Assembly (NCBI RefSeq): GCF_963675165.1
Contig: NC_087380.1
Coordinates: 3,401,803 to 3,465,802, forward strand
Reading direction: 5' to 3'
Length of the DNA: 64,000 bases
From: Halichondria panicea
Taxonomy: Eukaryota > Porifera > Demospongiae > Suberitida > Halichondriidae
Under the pieces are notes generated by a model. The model saw only the letters and a program-made list of their open reading frames with translations, was not told the DNA's origin and searched no databases. The position numbers and the translations under genes are program-made. Position 1 is the first letter of the stretch, and each line of letters begins with the position of its first letter. Below, piece by piece: positions 19,481 to 30,521 of this stretch.

Positions 19481-20871
19481 TGTATTGATTTGATTAGCTA
19501 TGTATATCATTATAATTACGTCACCACTGACTATCATTTTACTATCTATTTGTACAACATATCTTGTTCACGTCTGGTGACTTAGTCAGCCACATGTTAT
19601 ATTATGAAAAGGTGAAACAAAGTGAAGTGAAGTAAATATACGTGCTATTCCACCAGAGCTGTCCACCTCGACCTAGTCCAGGACATGACAGCGGAGACCT
19701 TCATAAGAAGTTTTAGACGTTTCACAGCTAGACGAGGAACGCCAGCTATAATGATTTTTGAGAACGCAAAAACATTTAAGGTGGCATCAGTTTCGATATC
19801 GAGCATATGTGAACGACCAGAAGTGAAGAAATTCTTCAGTACTGTACATGTGCAAGGGCAATTTAATCTTGAGAAGGCCCCTTGGTGGGGTGGAGCTTTC
19901 AAACGCATGATAAAGTCTGCAAAACGATGCCTAAGAAAATCCATAGGAAAAACCTGTCTGACCTTTGATGAGCTACTAACTCTTGTGACAGAGGTGGAAG
20001 GGGTGCTAAATTCAAGACCCCTTACTTACATTTACTCTGATGATGTTACAGAGGCCCTGACACCATCTCACCTACTGGTCGGATATAGGATCCTCTCTCT
20101 CCCAGATGCCACAGAGCATGAGACTCACGATGAGGACTATTCTCCTGAGAACCTCACCCGAAGAGCGAGTCATCTCGCTAGAACGCTGGATACATTCTGG
20201 AAGCGATGGAAACAGGAGTACCTGTTAGAATTAAGAGAATTTCATCGCACTCGCCAACAAAGGGGAGCCACCTATACTCTTCAGGTGGGCGAAGTTGTGA
20301 CAGTTTACGATGAAGGACACCCACGAGGAATGTGGAGATTGGGAAGAATTGAAGAGCTCATCCCAAGCTCAGATGATAAGCTTCGTGGCGTGCGTATAAG
20401 GGTGATATCCAAAGGAGGGCAGGTCAAGATAATTCGGAGACCTGTCCAACACATATACCCGCTAGAAGTTCGTACTGATCCCCAAGAGACACAGCACACG
20501 AATGTGAGTGATCGCCCAACTGAGAACGTCGTTGTTCGAGCACGTTCGACTACAAATGCCGATCGCCCAACTAAGAATGTCGTTGTTCGGGCACGTTTGA
20601 CTCGAAAGGCCGCTTTGCAAGCCAAAGATCGGATTACTGAGTGTTTGATCGAAGATGATGAACTAATTAACTGATTAACTGTATATACATGACTGTGTGG
20701 AACAGCACCCTGTTCAACAGGGGGAGTGTATTGATTAGCTATGTATATCATTATAATTACGTCACCACTGACTATCATTTTACTATCTATTTGTACAACA
20801 TATCTTGTGCACGTCTGGTGACTTAGTCAGCCACATGTTATATTATGAAAAAGTGAAGTGAAGTAAATATA
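19481..20871 (+). mobile_element. BEL/Pao LTR retrotransposon with large internal deletion
   Basis: Near-identical direct repeats starting TGTATTGATT at 19481-19640 and 20727-20871 are the LTRs. A purine tract (caacagggggag) directly precedes the 3' LTR, as expected for the plus-strand primer. The internal region holds only the 3' end of pol; gag, protease, RT and RNase H are missing. The integrase frame starts right at the 5' LTR edge, so the deletion joins the LTR to mid-integrase. No clear target duplication was found. Confidence 0.88.
19641..20674 (+). pseudogene. BEL/Pao integrase C-part plus DUF5641 domain
   Basis: The frame reads STRAVHLDLVQDMTAETFIR (integrase core), then WWGGAFKRMIKSAKRCLRK, and LNSRPLTYIYSD...LTPSHLLVGYR (typical BEL/Pao integrase). 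DUF5641 follows (FWKRWKQEYLLELRE, GEVVTVYDEGHPRGMWRLGR, RPVQHIYPLE). A repeated tail (RPTENVVVRAR, RPTKNVVVRAR) ends at TAA/TGA near 20674. The ATG at 19685 is only an internal methionine. It is missing the N-terminal integrase zinc finger and everything before it. Confidence 0.9.
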
Positions 20872-21119
20872 TAGCAAGTAGACAGCTATAATAGGCAAGT
20901 GTAATAGAGATCCTGGCCAGTTAAGAATCCACTACAATGGATTCGCTAATTATAAAGACTGAGAAGTTTAATTAGACAAAATAATAAACAATCGTAATGC
21001 ATGCATTCAAGGGCTAAGAAGGTTCTTCTATTACACACGTAATAATTATATACACCAAATTAAAGAGTTAGGGCTACATTATTGAAACTTGGAAACAAAA
21101 CACTTCAACAACATTGGTG
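20872..21119. other. short AT-rich spacer
   Basis: No feature is seen apart from the probable 3' untranslated region of the minus-strand gene ending at 21120. Confidence 0.4.
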
Positions 21120-22841
21120 TTACTTGCTTATTGAGGTTTTTGGGGAATTGTATTGTGGGTAGTTCTCAGCATTAACAAATCTGTCCGGCAACTCGTTATC
21201 TTCCATCGTTGCTTTCTTTTCATTACAACAACAACCACAATATCTCTTGTACCTTTTGTACACACTGTAAACAATGAACACTGCAAAACATCCTTGGGGT
21301 ACAGAGACTAGAAAAAGGGATGCACTCGCAAGCAAGATGCTACTAAAGTGGAGGTACAGACTATGAAATCCGAACGATAGGGCCAATAAAAAGATGAGCA
21401 GAGATTCAATCACATTGTCAATAACTTTCTTGTAAGGACGAGCTACAGCCACAAACATGGCGAGAGAGAAAAGAAGAAATGTGGACAATGAGGTCAACAA
21501 AAATCTATGGGATCTCGAAACTAACAAAAAGATCACCCGTGATAAAATTAGCAGAATGGGGTACATGACCACAAGATACTGAAAATTACAACGAGAGCCT
21601 TCAGTAGTACCGTCTTTATAAGTGGAGGTAAAGTCATCGAAAAATGCTTTGAAGTAGAGGAAGATTTGAGTTCGACAACAACGCTTCAAGCAAAGCTTCA
21701 TGCACTTCAGTGGATAGCAACCAACCAGTGCGATAACAGTGATGGTAATAATGGAGAACACAAGAGACAGAACGAGCAGACCAGGATCAGGGTAAGGAGA
21801 GGACGGATCTACTCGTAGCGACGTTTCCACTTCGCCAGCTGCACAAAGATTGAATACTTTGGAAACAGTAAAACTTGTAGAAACAATAGAAATAATGTTA
21901 GATAGTGAAAATAAGCAGAAATTGACGAATACATTCACAATTGAGCTCTTGTGGTCCCATAACTCCCTTGTGGAGATGAAACATCTACGAAATGGCTTCC
22001 AGAAGATTACCACGGGCTTAAAGTTTCGCTCATGAAGCATATAGAGTACAAGTGTCAAAGCAATGAGAAACAAGGGGTAGACTGACACCAAGTATTGGAG
22101 GTACACAAAATGGATATTAGTGAAAGATGTACTGACGCAGAAAGGTGGCAATACAGACACAAAGTTAAGACTCCAGATACCGTTAAGCAACTCAACAGCA
22201 TAGAAACAAAACTGACCAACTACACTCAGGTTATTTCTAGCTATTATAACACTTTGTGTAGACATTATCCAAAATACAATTTGACTAAAAAACACGAAAC
22301 ACCTGAAAGGAGCTTTAGCAAAGGAGACCTGCCACACCAAGTTGATCAAGTAGAAGATGGTGACAGGTCCAAATTGAAGCAAGAAGAACAGCACCCACCA
22401 CCCAGCAGTGTTATCAGGGCACTCAGCACAGACGTATTCCAACGACAATGGAGCCACACCAAATCCTTCCATACATCGATGACACAGAATTCCTTTTCTT
22501 TTGAGGGGATAACAAAACACAGTATCTAGATCATGATCGGACAAACTTGACGGTAACTCCACAGCATAGTCAGACACATTCGGGTAATTGTATGGACATG
22601 CACCAACAGACACGCTGTCATTATGATCAATGCTCAAACAGTTTGAGATATCGAGAAAAGTAGTTTGATTGTCACAAGAGAAGAAGTAAGGGAGGTCAGA
22701 TCTGCACACACACTCTGAGCCCATTGCTTGCATCCATGGAGGGCAGTTCAGTTGCAGGTTACAGTATTCAATAGTGTTTTCATTCAAGCTAGACACACAA
22801 CTTGAAGAAATCAAAACCAGCAAAATAGCAGCAACAGCCAT
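21120..22841 (-). CDS. secreted-domain plus ten-pass membrane protein, copy 1
   Basis: A single-exon frame of 573 residues. It has a signal peptide (MAVAAILLVLISSSCVSS) and a cysteine-rich extracellular domain about 20-140 (CPPWMQAMGSECVC, CHRCMEGFGVAPLS, CAEC). About ten hydrophobic segments follow from residue 145 (GWWVLFFLLQFGPVTIFYLI ... FVFFSQIVFWIMSTQSVII ... LLILSRVIFLLVS ... IESLLIFLLALSFGF), then a cysteine-rich basic stretch (YKRYKRYCGCCCNEKK) and a short acidic tail. An RPYKKVIDNVIE motif lies in a late loop. I do not recognise a named family. The RPY...N-x-x-E pattern and Cys-rich ectodomain recall the multi-pass modules of large orphan receptors in sponges and choanoflagellates, but that is a weak impression. 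Its paralogue is at 24816-26525, head-to-head. Confidence 0.8.
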   Translation of the reverse strand: MAVAAILLVLISSSCVSSLNENTIEYCNLQLNCPPWMQAMGSECVCRSDLPYFFSCDNQTTFLDISNCLSIDHNDSVSVGACPYNYPNVSDYAVELPSSLSDHDLDTVFCYPLKRKGILCHRCMEGFGVAPLSLEYVCAECPDNTAGWWVLFFLLQFGPVTIFYLINLVWQVSFAKAPFRCFVFFSQIVFWIMSTQSVIIARNNLSVVGQFCFYAVELLNGIWSLNFVSVLPPFCVSTSFTNIHFVYLQYLVSVYPLFLIALTLVLYMLHERNFKPVVIFWKPFRRCFISTRELWDHKSSIVNVFVNFCLFSLSNIISIVSTSFTVSKVFNLCAAGEVETSLRVDPSSPYPDPGLLVLSLVFSIITITVIALVGCYPLKCMKLCLKRCCRTQIFLYFKAFFDDFTSTYKDGTTEGSRCNFQYLVVMYPILLILSRVIFLLVSRSHRFLLTSLSTFLLFSLAMFVAVARPYKKVIDNVIESLLIFLLALSFGFHSLYLHFSSILLASASLFLVSVPQGCFAVFIVYSVYKRYKRYCGCCCNEKKATMEDNELPDRFVNAENYPQYNSPKTSISK

Positions 22842-23086
22842 TAGCAGCTTATGAATGTACTAGATCTAGCTATACGAACTGAACATGCATGCACTTTGGA
22901 GCAGCTGCTCTTACTCATAGTCCATATTTGATACCAATTGACAATGAAGTATTGTATACACTGAAAGTGTAGTCCACACTATAGTGGCATCTTTGTTCTA
23001 TATTTGTGCTGTATGTTTGGACTAGAACAATCTCCTACTATATATGCCATGTCATGTTACAGTTGCCTACATTTTAGGGCTTTTTC

Positions 23087-23216
23087 CAAAGGAGTCCGAC
23101 ATGCGTGCACGAATCACTACAAGTTCAGTGCATTTGGCCTGGACATTATCACATGACCGCAATGACATCAATGCACTGAACTTGTAGTGATTTGTGCACA
23201 CATGTCGGACCTCCTC
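23087..23216. mobile_element. foldback MITE with 40-bp arms
   Basis: tccgacatgcgtgcacgaat...ttcagtgcat pairs with atgcactgaacttgtagtga...catgtcgga. The loop is about 45 bp. No clear direct repeat is seen at the edges. Confidence 0.8.
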
Positions 23217-23897
23217 TGGGCTTTTTTGGTTGGCTACAAAAAGTATTTCTAGCAGTATAACTATTATTTCTACTGTAACTTTGTAGACATTATTCAAATC
23301 ACCCCCCCCCCCCCCCCATGTGTAGCACATACTTTTAGAATGGATAAAAATTTAGAACACGGAATGGATATACAAATTAACGCAGCTGAACAATTGGAAA
23401 TAACTATGAGAGAATTTACATAATTATACTGGACAAGGGCAGATCCAGGATTTTGCTAAAAATTTTACTGAGAATTTACTAGCTACTGTAACATGCAGAG
23501 AGAACTGTGTACTGCATGCATGTGTTGCCATGACAGGTTAGCTACCTGTAAAAAAACAAACTGCTGTAGTTTAAAAATGATCACACTTTAATAACACTTA
23601 CTTTCGTTACTAAGGATTTTTTTCGAGGAGAGCAGTTCAAATGACCACACTCCCTACAGTAGAGAGGTTTCAATACCGGGTTTAAACCAATTTTTCGAGG
23701 CACTAAATGTTCGTGTTTCTGGGTCAATCCTCGAAAACCTCGAAAATGCCGTGCCTCGAAAATAACCAGCTATATACGGTATACACATGTGCACTCATGC
23801 ACTGATGCTTTTTGTGGCTGGTTACCGAAGATTCTTGTTGTAATTTGTGGTCATGTATCCCACAAGTCGTCGAGTGATTGTGAACGAATAGAGATAT

Positions 23898-24045
23898 TTG
23901 AAGCCTCCAATGTACTCACTTCTTTTACTCTCTCTCGCCATGTTTGTGTCTCTAGTCAGCCCCTACAAGAAATTTATAGAGATCGAATCTCTGCTCCTCT
24001 TTTTATTGGCCCTATATCGTTCGGATTGCAAGGTCTGGATGTACC
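23898..24045 (+). pseudogene. remnant of the ten-pass membrane protein gene
   Basis: Reads MYSLLLLSLAMFVSLVSPYK then ESLLLFLLAL, the counterpart of MYSLLLFSLAMFVSLGRPYK...ESLLIFLLAL in the gene at 24816-26525. The conserved RPY is SPY and a short deletion removes the IDNV part. A smaller piece resembling 'ttggataatgtctacacaaa' of that gene is at about 24436-24460. Confidence 0.75.
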
Positions 24046-24815
24046 TTCATTTGTATGGGTTGCCAGGTTGCCGGTTGCATGTTTAAAATCCACCCACTGT
24101 ATCGGTCTCACGATTACAGTATAGCAGGTAATTTTCGTGCGACCACGAATATTTTGACCCCCGAAAATTACCCGCTATACGGTAAAAATTAATAGGTGCA
24201 CACTTCACTAATAGGATTATGGGTGTGGCATTTGCTAAAGCGTGAGTATGCATTCTAGCAGCTCTACCCCTGCTTGCGCACTGTGCACTGCCACGGGGTA
24301 ATTAGCAATTAATCCATCTCTTGTCCGGGCTCCCGTTGTTATAATTATTCCCAATTTGTTCAGCATTTTATTTGTTTCCATGGAGCTATCGATTCCAACA
24401 ATACGTGCTACACATGGGAGGATATGATATTCGATAATTTTTGGATAAGGTCTACACGAAGTTACATAATAATCTTGTTGTAGACTAGCCCCATGAAAAA
24501 TATATATAGACTAGAAGTGCAATTCAATCCAAAATTGTGTTTGCACTCCAATATAAACTATGTATAATTATAAGTAAAGGTATACAGTCATGCATACGTA
24601 CTACATACTGTATAATTTAACATTGTACAAATACATCAGCAGGAGAATGTTCTAGTCACCTCGTGAGATTTCGTAAGAGCTGCACAATTGATGTACAAAT
24701 AAAGAACACTGATGTTATTGTAGTGTATACATTCTCAAATATGGTATAATGATATAAGAACAGTCGCTCCAAGTGTTGAGTGTGTAGCTAGTACATTCAT
24801 ATAGACTATAAGCCA

Positions 24816-26525
24816 ATGGCTGTTGCTGCTTTCCTGCTGATTGTAATTTCATTAAGTTACGTGTCTAGCTTAAATGAAAATACTACTGACTACTGTAATC
24901 AACTGAACTGCCCTCCATGGATGCAAGCAATGGGCTCAGAGTGTGTGTGCAGGACTGACCTCCCTTACTTCTTTTCCTGTGACACTAACATAGCCTACAT
25001 TGATATCTCTAACTGTATGAGCATCGATAATGATACCGTGTCTGTTGGTGAATGTCCATACAATTACCCGAATGTGTCTGACTATAATGTGGAGTTACCG
25101 TCAAGTTTGTCCGATCATGAACTAGATACTGTGTTTTGTGATCCCCTCAACAGAGAAGGCATTCTGTGTCATCATTGTAAGGAAGGATTTGGTGTGGCTC
25201 CATTATCATTGGAATACGTCTGTGCCGAGTGCTCTGATAACACTGCTGGGTGGTGGGTGCTGTTCTTCTTGCTTCAATTTGGACCTATCACCATCTTCTA
25301 CTTGATCAACTTGGTGTGGCAGGTCTCCTTTGCTAAAGCTCCTTTCAGGGGTTTCGTGTTCTTTAGTCAAATTTTCTTTTGGATAATGTCTACACAAAGT
25401 GTTATAATAGCTAGGAATAACCTGAATGTAGTTGGTAAAGTTTGTTTCTATACAGTTCAGTTTCTTAACGGCATCTGGAGTCTTAACTTTGTGTCTGTAT
25501 TGCCACCTTTCTGTGTTAGTACGTCTTTCAAAAACATCGATTTGGTGTACCTCCAATACTTTGTGGCAGTTTACCCCTTGTTTCTCATTGCTTTGACACT
25601 CGTACTCTATATGCTTCATGAGCGAAACTTTAAGCCTGTGGTAATTCTCTGGAAGCCGTTTCGTAGATGTTTCATCTCCACAAAGCAAACGTGTGACTGC
25701 AAGAGCTCAATTGTGAATGTTATCGCCAATTTCTGTTTATTCTCATTGTCTAACATTATTTCTATTATTTCTACGAGTTTTGATGTCTCCGAAGTATTCA
25801 ATCTTTGTGTAGCTGATGGCGAAGTGGAAAGGTCGTTATGGGTAGATCCGTCCTCTCCTTACCCTGATCCTGGTCTGCTCTTTCTGTCTCTTGTTTTCTC
25901 CATTATTACCATCACTGTTATCGCACTGGTTAGTTCCTATCCACTAAAGTGCATGAAGCTTTGCTTGAAGCGTTGTTGTCGATCTCAAATCTTTCTATAC
26001 TCGAAAGCATTTTTCGATGACTTCACCTCTAGTTATAAAGACGGTACTAGTAAAGGCTCTTGTTTTAATTGGCAGTATCTTACGATTTTGTACCCCGTTC
26101 TTCTGATTTTATCACGAGTGATGTTTTTAGCTGTTTCGAGAACCGATAGATTTTTGTTGCCTTCAATGTACTCACTTCTTCTATTCTCTCTCGCCATGTT
26201 TGTTTCTCTGGGTCGCCCCTACAAGAAGGCTATTGACAATGTGATCGAATCTCTGCTCATCTTTTTATTGGCTTTAGTATTTGGATTTTTTAGTCTATAC
26301 GTGTATTTTGAGCATATCTTCCTTGCGTATGCGTCCCTTTTTCTAGCAACTGTACCCCAGGGATGTTTCGTAGTGTTCATTGCTTACAGTGTGTACACAA
26401 GGTACAAGAGATATTGTGTCTGTTGTTGTAAAAAAAAGAAAGAAATGGTGGAAGATATTGAACTGCCGGACAGATTTGTTAATGCTGAGAACTACCCACA
26501 ACACAATGCCCCAAAACCGCAATGA
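24816..26525 (+). CDS. secreted-domain plus ten-pass membrane protein, copy 2
   Basis: A single-exon frame of 569 residues, collinear with the protein at 21120-22841 and clearly its paralogue. It has a signal peptide (MAVAAFLLIVISLSYVSS), a Cys-rich ectodomain (CPPWMQAMGSECVC, CHHCKEGFGVAPLS, CAEC) and about ten membrane spans. RPYKKAIDNVIE lies before the last spans, then YKRYCVCCCKKKK and the tail ELPDRFVNAENYPQHN. The ATG at 24816 is the first in frame and directly precedes the signal peptide. The function is unknown. The intronless structure in a region where other genes have introns could mean retrocopy origin followed by local duplication. Confidence 0.82.
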   Translation: MAVAAFLLIVISLSYVSSLNENTTDYCNQLNCPPWMQAMGSECVCRTDLPYFFSCDTNIAYIDISNCMSIDNDTVSVGECPYNYPNVSDYNVELPSSLSDHELDTVFCDPLNREGILCHHCKEGFGVAPLSLEYVCAECSDNTAGWWVLFFLLQFGPITIFYLINLVWQVSFAKAPFRGFVFFSQIFFWIMSTQSVIIARNNLNVVGKVCFYTVQFLNGIWSLNFVSVLPPFCVSTSFKNIDLVYLQYFVAVYPLFLIALTLVLYMLHERNFKPVVILWKPFRRCFISTKQTCDCKSSIVNVIANFCLFSLSNIISIISTSFDVSEVFNLCVADGEVERSLWVDPSSPYPDPGLLFLSLVFSIITITVIALVSSYPLKCMKLCLKRCCRSQIFLYSKAFFDDFTSSYKDGTSKGSCFNWQYLTILYPVLLILSRVMFLAVSRTDRFLLPSMYSLLLFSLAMFVSLGRPYKKAIDNVIESLLIFLLALVFGFFSLYVYFEHIFLAYASLFLATVPQGCFVVFIAYSVYTRYKRYCVCCCKKKKEMVEDIELPDRFVNAENYPQHNAPKPQ

Positions 26526-27790
26526 TTATTGGTGCTATTTGAACTTTGATTTGCATGTGGTCTATACCAAGTTTTGTATTTTTTGTTTGTTTGTATGTGT
26601 TGTGTGTGCAGTAGAATACAAGGTTTTTCTAATGAGCGCACAGCTCTTGTGTCTTTCCCCTAGCAAGCAGATCTCTTGTCCTGCAGAGGCGGATCCAGGG
26701 TTAATTTGTTGGGTTCGTACGTACCACCCTTCTAGTAAGTTCTTATATATAACTTTTGAACTTATACCCTGATAAAACAAGCTAGCTATAGGGAATGTAA
26801 TGCTATAGAGTCTATTAACAAACACTATACAGGGTGTCATGCATATAGGGGAAAAGGGAGGATGTCCCCCTCTCGCTCCAATTCCTCCCCCCCCCTAAAA
26901 TTTGGCTACTAGTTGTGTATGACTGAGTGTCCATAGCTGGCAATGTTACATACTAACAAAATAATGGTTGACCTTTTTTTTACGTAGCTGGTTACTTTTC
27001 AAAAGCATGCCGTATTTTCCCCAGGCCATCTACCCCCATGGCCATCTACATCAAAATCCTGTATGACACCTGATAGCTCTAATAATGTATACCGCACTTA
27101 TTATGTGATCAGTGTATACCGGGATTACCGGCCTTAAGAATCTACATGCAGGCTGCTTTACAATTACGATAAGGTGGCCGGTGCTAAGCTTTGGTTTCTC
27201 GAGAAAAGAAAGACATTTCAGCGTCTTCACAGAATATGGTGATAGTGCTCTGTGCATGCATTGATGACCATGATGTGGCATGCAGTCTAGGATCAACACC
27301 AAGCTCATTACAGCGAACGCATGCTTCTAATAATTTATGCCCATGCTAACAATAACAGTGAATCCTTATACCATATACATGTATACAGTCCATAAAACTT
27401 ACAGAGTCACAGATATAGTGATCGACGGCGTGTCACAGTTGGTGTAGAGCGTTCCTTATATGGACATCAATGTTTTACACATTGTGGTGTCACACATTGT
27501 AGTGAAATGCCAATTCTGCTTTAGGAAGCAAAATTCAAAAGCAAATGGCTTACACGAAAAAAAGCATTAGGATAAGATGGAGAATAGTGCATCCGACAGA
27601 TCAGGCTGCTTGGACTGTCTTATCAAAGTGTTGCCAAGTTGATCCACTGTTTGTAGAATAGTACTAACGCTTTTTGTGGATAATGCAAAGATTCTGCAAA
27701 TTAAACCCTGTACCACAGTTAGCTTATCGTATAGAACTCACATTAATAAAAATTGATTTGTACAACACATCTATTAGAATGGTACAACAA
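26526..27790. other. intergenic, no gene recognised
   Basis: Contains a single end of a GGCGGATCCAGG-type repeat at about 26688-26705, a poly-C stretch near 26886-26897, and AT-rich sequence. An ORF overlapping the 3' end of the membrane protein gene (26380-26772) is a shadow. Confidence 0.4.
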
Positions 27791-30268
27791 CTAACTACTA
27801 ATCAATGTTATTTCGGTAATCTCTGGCCTATAATAATGTCTGAATGGTAACATGTAATAAACAGTTCCAGGACTCACATGCACAAACACACTTGGTCGTG
27901 GTTCATACAGACCAACAAAAAATGGATTGTACAAATATATAAACGGAATTGCCGGAAATATCTGTCCTCCATGGGTGTGTCCTGAGAGTACTAGTCGTAC
28001 ATCGTTCCACATGATAGCTTCTACCGCTGCCCAAGGCTGATGGGCCAGTACAATGGTTGGTACCCCCTCCTTTCGACCGGAGAGCGCAGTGTGGAGGTCC
28101 ATACTATGAGAGCCATACCTGCATGCAGGAAAGAGTGGACGTATGCATGTGGCTTCATATTGGAACAGATAATCGACAGTGCAAATTAGTTCTACAGTAT
28201 TGATAAAGAATGTAATTATGTGAAGCTATATATAGCTCAAGGTCTCTTCCAAAATGGGGGATTCCGACTTAAAAGCAGTAGTAATTCGCACAACAGAGCT
28301 GCATTGTACGGTGTATCAATTCTTTTTGAAACTGAATCAGAAAACTCGTCTGTTAATTTGTATAAGCAAAAGACTACAACATAGTTGATACCGTATAGTA
28401 AGTTATTTTTGTATGATGGAAATGTTCGTATTGAAGAATCATACGAAAATTACCGCAATTGATTTAACGTCACTATCCGAGCTGTAGCTGCACAACAATT
28501 AAAACTACAAACTATTTAAATGGCTCGTTCGTACGAAAATGTAAACGAAAGGTATGTCTCACCTCATTTTTCTGGTTTCAATGTCCTCAAGACCAGCCAG
28601 ATACAATCCTCTGTCACATGACTCTGTCCCGAGGTCACGTGATCTGTACAAACACACTCTTTTGTTCATGAGAGGCGTCACATTAAATTGAGGTATGAAT
28701 TTGATCCAGTTATCCACATCTCCAGTGTAATACTCGTGGTTCCCTAAGGAACAAAAGCCAATTATCATTATATGGAACGAAGAGTAACCACACGCTATAA
28801 AATGGCCAAGAACTCAGGTCCGGATTGAAACTACTAACTTCAATGAAAAGCAACCTCTCAGGAACGGCCACCTCTCTACTCCGTAGAATGAGTAGCTTTC
28901 TACCCCCTTTAGTAATAGAAAATAACCTCCCAGAATAGACAGCCACACCCAGAAATAGTAGAAAATTATTGCTGAGATACCATTATTTTGCACAATCATG
29001 AAAACCTAACTGTAGCTCGTCCCTACAGCCTTTTCAATTCTTGTATGAGCTAGAGAAGCAGTTAGCAATTAAAGCTAAAATACATGTGGATGGCAATTAA
29101 AACTTCTCAACGAACCACCTCTCTATAACGGCCAAAAGGCTGTTCCCCAATGGTGTCCATTTTATGAAGGTTCCACTGTAATTACTTATTGTACAGTCCA
29201 TACCTCTCTTAACATGCAACTACCCCTGAAAAAAGTCAATTGTGATATAAAGGCCAGGCACCCGGTCCCAAATGAACAGTTTCTGTACAAAGCAGCCAAA
29301 ATTTTTCCCGAAATGCTATGAAGGGGTTCTAGTTTATCTATCAACAATTCAACCTGTAGATCTACATCTACAATGCTACGACTTTGGGTAGCAATGATGA
29401 AAGAAACTCTAAATACAGTTATAAATCAAACCTGAATCTAAGGTTGATACCGTCATTATAGATCATAGATCATACCAGTTGAATAGAAGACTCCTTTTCT
29501 TGATAATATCTTCTTTAGTGGACTGGCTGCTTCTTTGAGAGCCTGGAAGTTAGAGTCGGCAAGGTCACCGGTGATGACCACAATGTCCGGATTTAGGGTG
29601 TTCACTTTGTCAACAATTCTCTCCATCACTCTCTTCCCAGTGAACGCCCCTAAATGTATATCACTGAGTTGTACAATTGTTGTCCCGTTAAGCTTACTGT
29701 TCAGTCCTTTAATGGGAACGTTCAAACGAACTATATTTATGCCACTTGCTCCAATTGCACCATACAAAATTAACACCAGTGCACAGATTAGAGCGAGTAA
29801 TGTACGGATCTTGATTTCACTTCTATCCATTGGAGAACTTCTAGTGTTTCCTCGTAACTTGGAGAATTGACGAAAAACGAAAGACATCATGTCGGAAATG
29901 GCCAGGCAGGTGGTTAGAAATACGACGGCCCCTAGACAGTAAGTGCTTATTAGCGAGAGTATGTGGGGATTACTGGAGACAGGGAGTACCACAAACACCA
30001 TGGTGATCAGGGACGTCAACAGAACGGCCAAAACAACAATCTTGAAAACAAAACCAAACGCAATGATGCTATTAGTTTTGATGACTGTGTTGAGTCGTTT
30101 CATGATGTATCGTACACTTACTATAGTTAGCAATTCGATGAAAATGAAGAGATGTGTTCGTACGATCTTGATCCTCTCTAGTCTTGTGAACACCCATGCC
30201 TCAAAGAGGCCTATGCACAACAACAGGGCAGCATACACAATCAAAGTCAAAACACTTGGGTACTTCAT
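27791..30268 (-). CDS. TMPPE: transmembrane protein with metallophosphoesterase domain
   Basis: Three exons, 30268-29476, 28743-28563 and 28118-27791, join in phase to about 433 residues, close to vertebrate TMPPE. About five or six membrane spans fill residues 1-180 (LTLIVYAALLLCIGLFEAW, IIAFGFVFKIVVLAVLLT, LLALICALVLILYGAIG). The calcineurin-like phosphoesterase domain follows with its full metal set: QLSDIHLG (D-x-H), VITGDLADS (GDxxD), GNHEYY (GNHE), LAHQP and LSGHTHGGQ (GHxH). Exon joints fall at STG|NHE and KMR|YGSHS, both in conserved segments. By family it is a dinuclear metal hydrolase anchored in a membrane; its substrate is not known. The introns hold degenerate MITE copies (28389-28457 and 29109-29310). 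Confidence 0.92.
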
Positions 30269-30521
30269 GATGGGCCCACTGCTGTTCTGTACTGTACCTG
30301 TATTACTGCACGTACGTTCGAGAAAAAACTGCTGAGTTGGGGTCTTCTTGTATTACTTTATGGGATATAAAATTATTCCCACTTGTCTCGTGAATCAGCC
30401 GCCCTTCTTTTGGGGCGGCTGATTCATGAGATTATCGACCCACATATGTGTACGTGTACGTGTACATGTGTTAGAGATCGAGAGCAGAGCTAGCTTATAT
30501 AGCTAGTTAGAGCACATTGCA
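30269..30521. promoter_or_regulatory. shared divergent promoter region of TMPPE and ZRANB2 with a hairpin
   Basis: The two start codons are 253 bp apart and point away from each other. A strong hairpin lies at 30388-30434: tctcgtgaatcagccgccc pairs with gggcggctgattcatgaga. No TATA box is obvious. The hairpin could be a small MITE or a regulatory palindrome; no target duplication was found. Confidence 0.5.

Larger units (their letters stand above)
22842..24815. other. divergent intergenic region with repeats and gene debris
   Basis: It holds a foldback at about 23087-23216, a poly-C run at 23301-23318 and degenerate MITE copies around 23650-23782 and 24117-24183. It also holds remnants of the flanking membrane protein family at 23898-24045 and about 24428-24480. 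The shared start context 'ccattagcagctta' on one side and 'gccaatggctgttgc' on the other shows where the two genes begin. No other gene is seen. Confidence 0.6.

Noticed and set aside
22095-22529. 144-residue plus-strand ORF and its counterpart 25206-25688 (-)
   Set aside because: Both are antisense shadows of the two paralogous membrane protein genes, conserved only because the genes are.
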